Positions 61,572 to 64,000 of a DNA stretch of 64,000 nt are shown piece by piece (within the stretch, counting starts at the first letter, position 1; each line of letters starts with the position of its first letter). This DNA is from a cyanobiont of Ornithocercus magnificus (GTDB lineage: Bacteria; Cyanobacteriota; Cyanobacteriia; PCC-6307; Cyanobiaceae): positions 744,001 to 808,000 of the forward strand of contig BIMP01000001.1 of the NCBI GenBank assembly GCA_007996965.1, in the 5' to 3' direction. The notes below the pieces were generated by a model that saw only the letters and a program-made list of their open reading frames with translations, was not told where the DNA came from and made no database searches. The position numbers and the translations under genes were made by a program.

Positions 61572-64000
61572 GTGACTCTGCTCGGCAACCGTCCTGGTAC
61601 TAGGCGTCAAAAGCTACCTTCTCCATTTCTCCGGCGCCACCTAGGTCCCAGCTCTGATGACCAGCTCCACATGCTTAATGTGCTTGGTTTCGAACGGCTA
61701 GAACAATTCTTAGCCGCAGTAGTTCCTGGAGACATTCTCGATCATGAGGCTCCACAAACTATTTTACCTAGTGGTTGCTCCGAGGCCGAAGCACTTAGTG
61801 AGTTAGCGGAGTTAGCTTCTAACAATGTGGTGCTGCGTTCCTTGATTGGCCTGGGCTATCATGGGACAGTCACGCCAGCCCTAATTCGTAGGCATATACT
61901 GGAAAATCCATCTTGGTATACTGCCTATACTCCATACCAAGCTGAGATTTCCCAAGGGCGCCTTGAAGCGCTACTAAACTTCCAGACCCTAATCAGTGAG
62001 CTAACTGGTTTACCTATTGCTAACGCTTCCCTTCTTGATGAGGCTACAGCTGCGGCTGAAGCTATGTCACTGAGCTTGGCTGTGCGTCAGCACAACGATT
62101 CTCTTCGATACCTTGTTGACGCTGAGGTCTTACCGCAAACCCTTGCTGTGCTGAAGACCCGAGCCGAGCCCCTTGGCATTCAGTTGGATGTAGCTGATCC
62201 TCGGGAATTTCGCTTTGATGAGGATGTCTTTGGTATAATTCTGCAACTACCGTGCCGTTCTGGGGTAATTCGTGATCCCCGGCAGCCGATCGCAGCTAGC
62301 CATGCGGTTGGAGCTCTAGCAACAGTAGCAGTTGATCCACTGGCTCAGGTTTTATTTACTCCTGTTGCTAAGCTCGGCGCCGATATTGCCATAGGCAGTG
62401 CTCAGCGCTTCGGGGTACCAATGGGATTTGGTGGCCCTCACGCTGCTTTCTTTGCTACCCGTGAGGAGTACAAACGGCAAATTCCCGGTCGGTTAGTTGG
62501 CCGGTCGCGGGATGTTGAAGGTAGACCTGCACTGCGCCTAGCCCTGCAGACTCGTGAGCAGCACATACGTCGTGACAAGGCTACTAGCAACATCTGCACA
62601 GCCCAGGTTCTGCTTGCTGTGATGGCGTCCTTCTATGCTGTACATCATGGACCAGAAGGCCTAACCGCGATCGCTAAACGCATACTGCACCTTAGAGGCG
62701 CACTAGAGCTTGCTCTAGTGCGCCTCGGGTTCAACATTGTCTCCGCACCACGTTTCGATACACTGGAGTTCCAAACATCTCATGCTGGTGAGCTGATTCA
62801 AGCTGCTGCTTTAGCTGGCTTCAATCTACGCACCTTACCTTTGGAGTCATCAATCAATAACTGTACTGGCGTTGGTGTCAGCCTTGACGAGCTTAGCGAC
62901 GAGGATGAACTCCTTTGCTTACTGGAGGTTTTTGCAAATGTTCTCGACACCAAGACGCCTATGGTCGAAGCGGCACCGAGCTTGCTGAAGCGAGACTACA
63001 GTTGCCTTACTGCACGTAATGACAATTGGCTGCAACAACAAGTCTTTCATAACTACCGTAGTGAAACTTCCCTCCTACGTTATATTCACCGCCTGGCCAG
63101 TAAAGACCTTTCACTTGTGCATGGCATGATGCCTCTTGGCAGTTGCACCATGAAGCTTAATGCGGCAGCTGAGCTTCTCCCTGTAACTTGGCCAGCATTT
63201 GCTGCACTTCATCCTTTTGCTCCTGCTGATCAGAGCCTAGGTTATCAACGTCTTGTAAAGGATCTTGAGCAATGGCTGGCTGTACTCACGGGTTTTGAAG
63301 CTGTTTCCCTACAGCCAAATGCAGGCTCTCAAGGCGAGTATGCTGGTCTCCTAGTTATTCGAGCGTGGCACCGCTCTCGTGGTGAGGATCAACGTAACGT
63401 TTGCCTAATTCCTAGCAGCGCTCACGGTACTAACCCAGCTAGCGCAGTCATGGCTGGATTACAAGTAGTTTCTGTCGCTTGCGATAATCAAGGCAACGTT
63501 GACCTAGTTGACCTGGCATCTAAGGCTAGCAGCTATGCTGAACGCTTGGCGGCACTAATGGTGACTTATCCTTCTACTCATGGTGTCTTCGAGCCAACAA
63601 TCCGTAAGGTTTGCGAGATTGTTCATGAGACTGGGGCACAAGTCTACCTCGACGGAGCTAATCTAAATGCTCAGGTTGGAATCTGTCGTCCAGGCAATTA
63701 TGGCGCTGATATCTGCCACATCAACCTTCATAAGACTTTTTGTATACCACACGGCGGTGGTGGCCCCGGAGTTGGACCCATAGCCGTCGCAGAGCACCTT
63801 GCACCCTTCTTACCAGGTCATCCTAAGCTTCAATATAGTGCGCCTCAGGCTATTGGCGCTGTTTCGGGGGCCCCATTAGGCAGTGCCAGCATCTTGCCAG
63901 TTAGTTGGATGTACCTCCGCATGATGGGAGCAGATTCTTTGCGCAATGCTAGTGCTATAGCCCTACTAAATGCCAACTATTTAGCTCAGCGTCTCAACCC
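61572..64000 (+). CDS. gcvP: Glycine dehydrogenase (decarboxylating), P protein, partial (3' end outside window)
   Basis: PLP enzyme that decarboxylates glycine and passes the aminomethyl group to lipoyl-GcvH. The frame is open from here to the end (about 810 codons; the family has about 960). It begins [19 protein letters not shown], shows [10 protein letters not shown]-like [11 protein letters not shown] region, [28 protein letters not shown], and [17 protein letters not shown] with K721 as the PLP lysine. The start may be GTG 61572 or GTG 61557; no ATG is available near the conserved start. Confidence 0.95.
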   Translation, partial: MTLLGNRPGTRRQKLPSPFLRRHLGPSSDDQLHMLNVLGFERLEQFLAAVVPGDILDHEAPQTILPSGCSEAEALSELAELASNNVVLRSLIGLGYHGTVTPALIRRHILENPSWYTAYTPYQAEISQGRLEALLNFQTLISELTGLPIANASLLDEATAAAEAMSLSLAVRQHNDSLRYLVDAEVLPQTLAVLKTRAEPLGIQLDVADPREFRFDEDVFGIILQLPCRSGVIRDPRQPIAASHAVGALATVAVDPLAQVLFTPVAKLGADIAIGSAQRFGVPMGFGGPHAAFFATREEYKRQIPGRLVGRSRDVEGRPALRLALQTREQHIRRDKATSNICTAQVLLAVMASFYAVHHGPEGLTAIAKRILHLRGALELALVRLGFNIVSAPRFDTLEFQTSHAGELIQAAALAGFNLRTLPLESSINNCTGVGVSLDELSDEDELLCLLEVFANVLDTKTPMVEAAPSLLKRDYSCLTARNDNWLQQQVFHNYRSETSLLRYIHRLASKDLSLVHGMMPLGSCTMKLNAAAELLPVTWPAFAALHPFAPADQSLGYQRLVKDLEQWLAVLTGFEAVSLQPNAGSQGEYAGLLVIRAWHRSRGEDQRNVCLIPSSAHGTNPASAVMAGLQVVSVACDNQGNVDLVDLASKASSYAERLAALMVTYPSTHGVFEPTIRKVCEIVHETGAQVYLDGANLNAQVGICRPGNYGADICHINLHKTFCIPHGGGGPGVGPIAVAEHLAPFLPGHPKLQYSAPQAIGAVSGAPLGSASILPVSWMYLRMMGADSLRNASAIALLNANYLAQRLN

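Overview
The window looks like a piece of a picocyanobacterial chromosome (marine Synechococcus / Prochlorococcus / Cyanobium lineage). The case rests on a PsbQ lipoprotein, a Tic20-type membrane protein, a sucrose-phosphate synthase, a phytol-kinase-like enzyme, a three-His-box acyl desaturase, a DUF3134 protein and several small proteins of the kind found only in this group. Almost all genes are housekeeping: cell wall (mraY), arginine (argG), shikimate/chorismate (aroE, DAHP synthase, pabB, pabC, a chorismate-lyase-like gene), TCA (acnB), siroheme (sirB-like, cobA), queuosine (queC, queE), CTP (pyrG), polyamines (speB, speE), glycine cleavage (gcvT, gcvH, gcvP), tRNA charging and modification (aspS, valS, mnmG, tRNA-Val), replication/repair (dnaB, ligA, mazG), ribosome (rpsF, rplI) and chaperone (dnaK). 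No phage, IS element, CRISPR array or rRNA was seen.

Layout. 1-6.3 kb: 3' end of sucrose-phosphate synthase, mraY, argG, rpsF, Tic20-like, aroE. 6.4-13.8 kb: dnaK, an FAD oxidoreductase downstream of psbQ, an O-antigen-ligase-like protein, a B12-binding radical SAM protein. 13.9-20 kb: ClC channel, acnB, DAHP synthase, phytol-kinase-like protein. 20-25 kb: ppk1, sirB-like/cobA overlapping pair, exported beta-carbonic anhydrase. 25-34 kb: minus-strand run pyrG-queE-queC-pabB-pabC and gcvT-aspS. 34-43 kb: cNMP-domain protein, speE-speB, tRNA-Val, mazG, chorismate-lyase-like gene, a basic unknown protein, a membrane-anchored unknown protein with ligA. 43-50 kb: valS, an SDR enzyme, a Zn/Mn-type ABC transporter. 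50-53.5 kb: gene-poor and apparently decaying. 53.8-64 kb: mnmG-dnaB-rplI-desaturase, then a PLP enzyme, gcvH and gcvP running off the end.

The unusual quality is erosion. Many gaps of 0.3-1 kb show no recognisable content, at least one small gene is frameshifted, sucrose-phosphate synthase lacks its usual C-terminal phosphatase domain, and two or three genes have conserved N-terminal sequence reaching upstream of any ATG/GTG/TTG, so they either start at CTG or have lost their start. Tight overlaps are kept elsewhere (cobA, queC/pabB, queE/pyrG, speE/speB, ligA/small ORF). This fits a picocyanobacterium in ongoing genome reduction, possibly host-associated, but lifestyle cannot be read from this window. 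I did not find a convincing new multi-gene system; the best leads are the non-standard starts, the truncated sucrose-phosphate synthase, the Tat-exported carbonic anhydrase and the small unknown genes.
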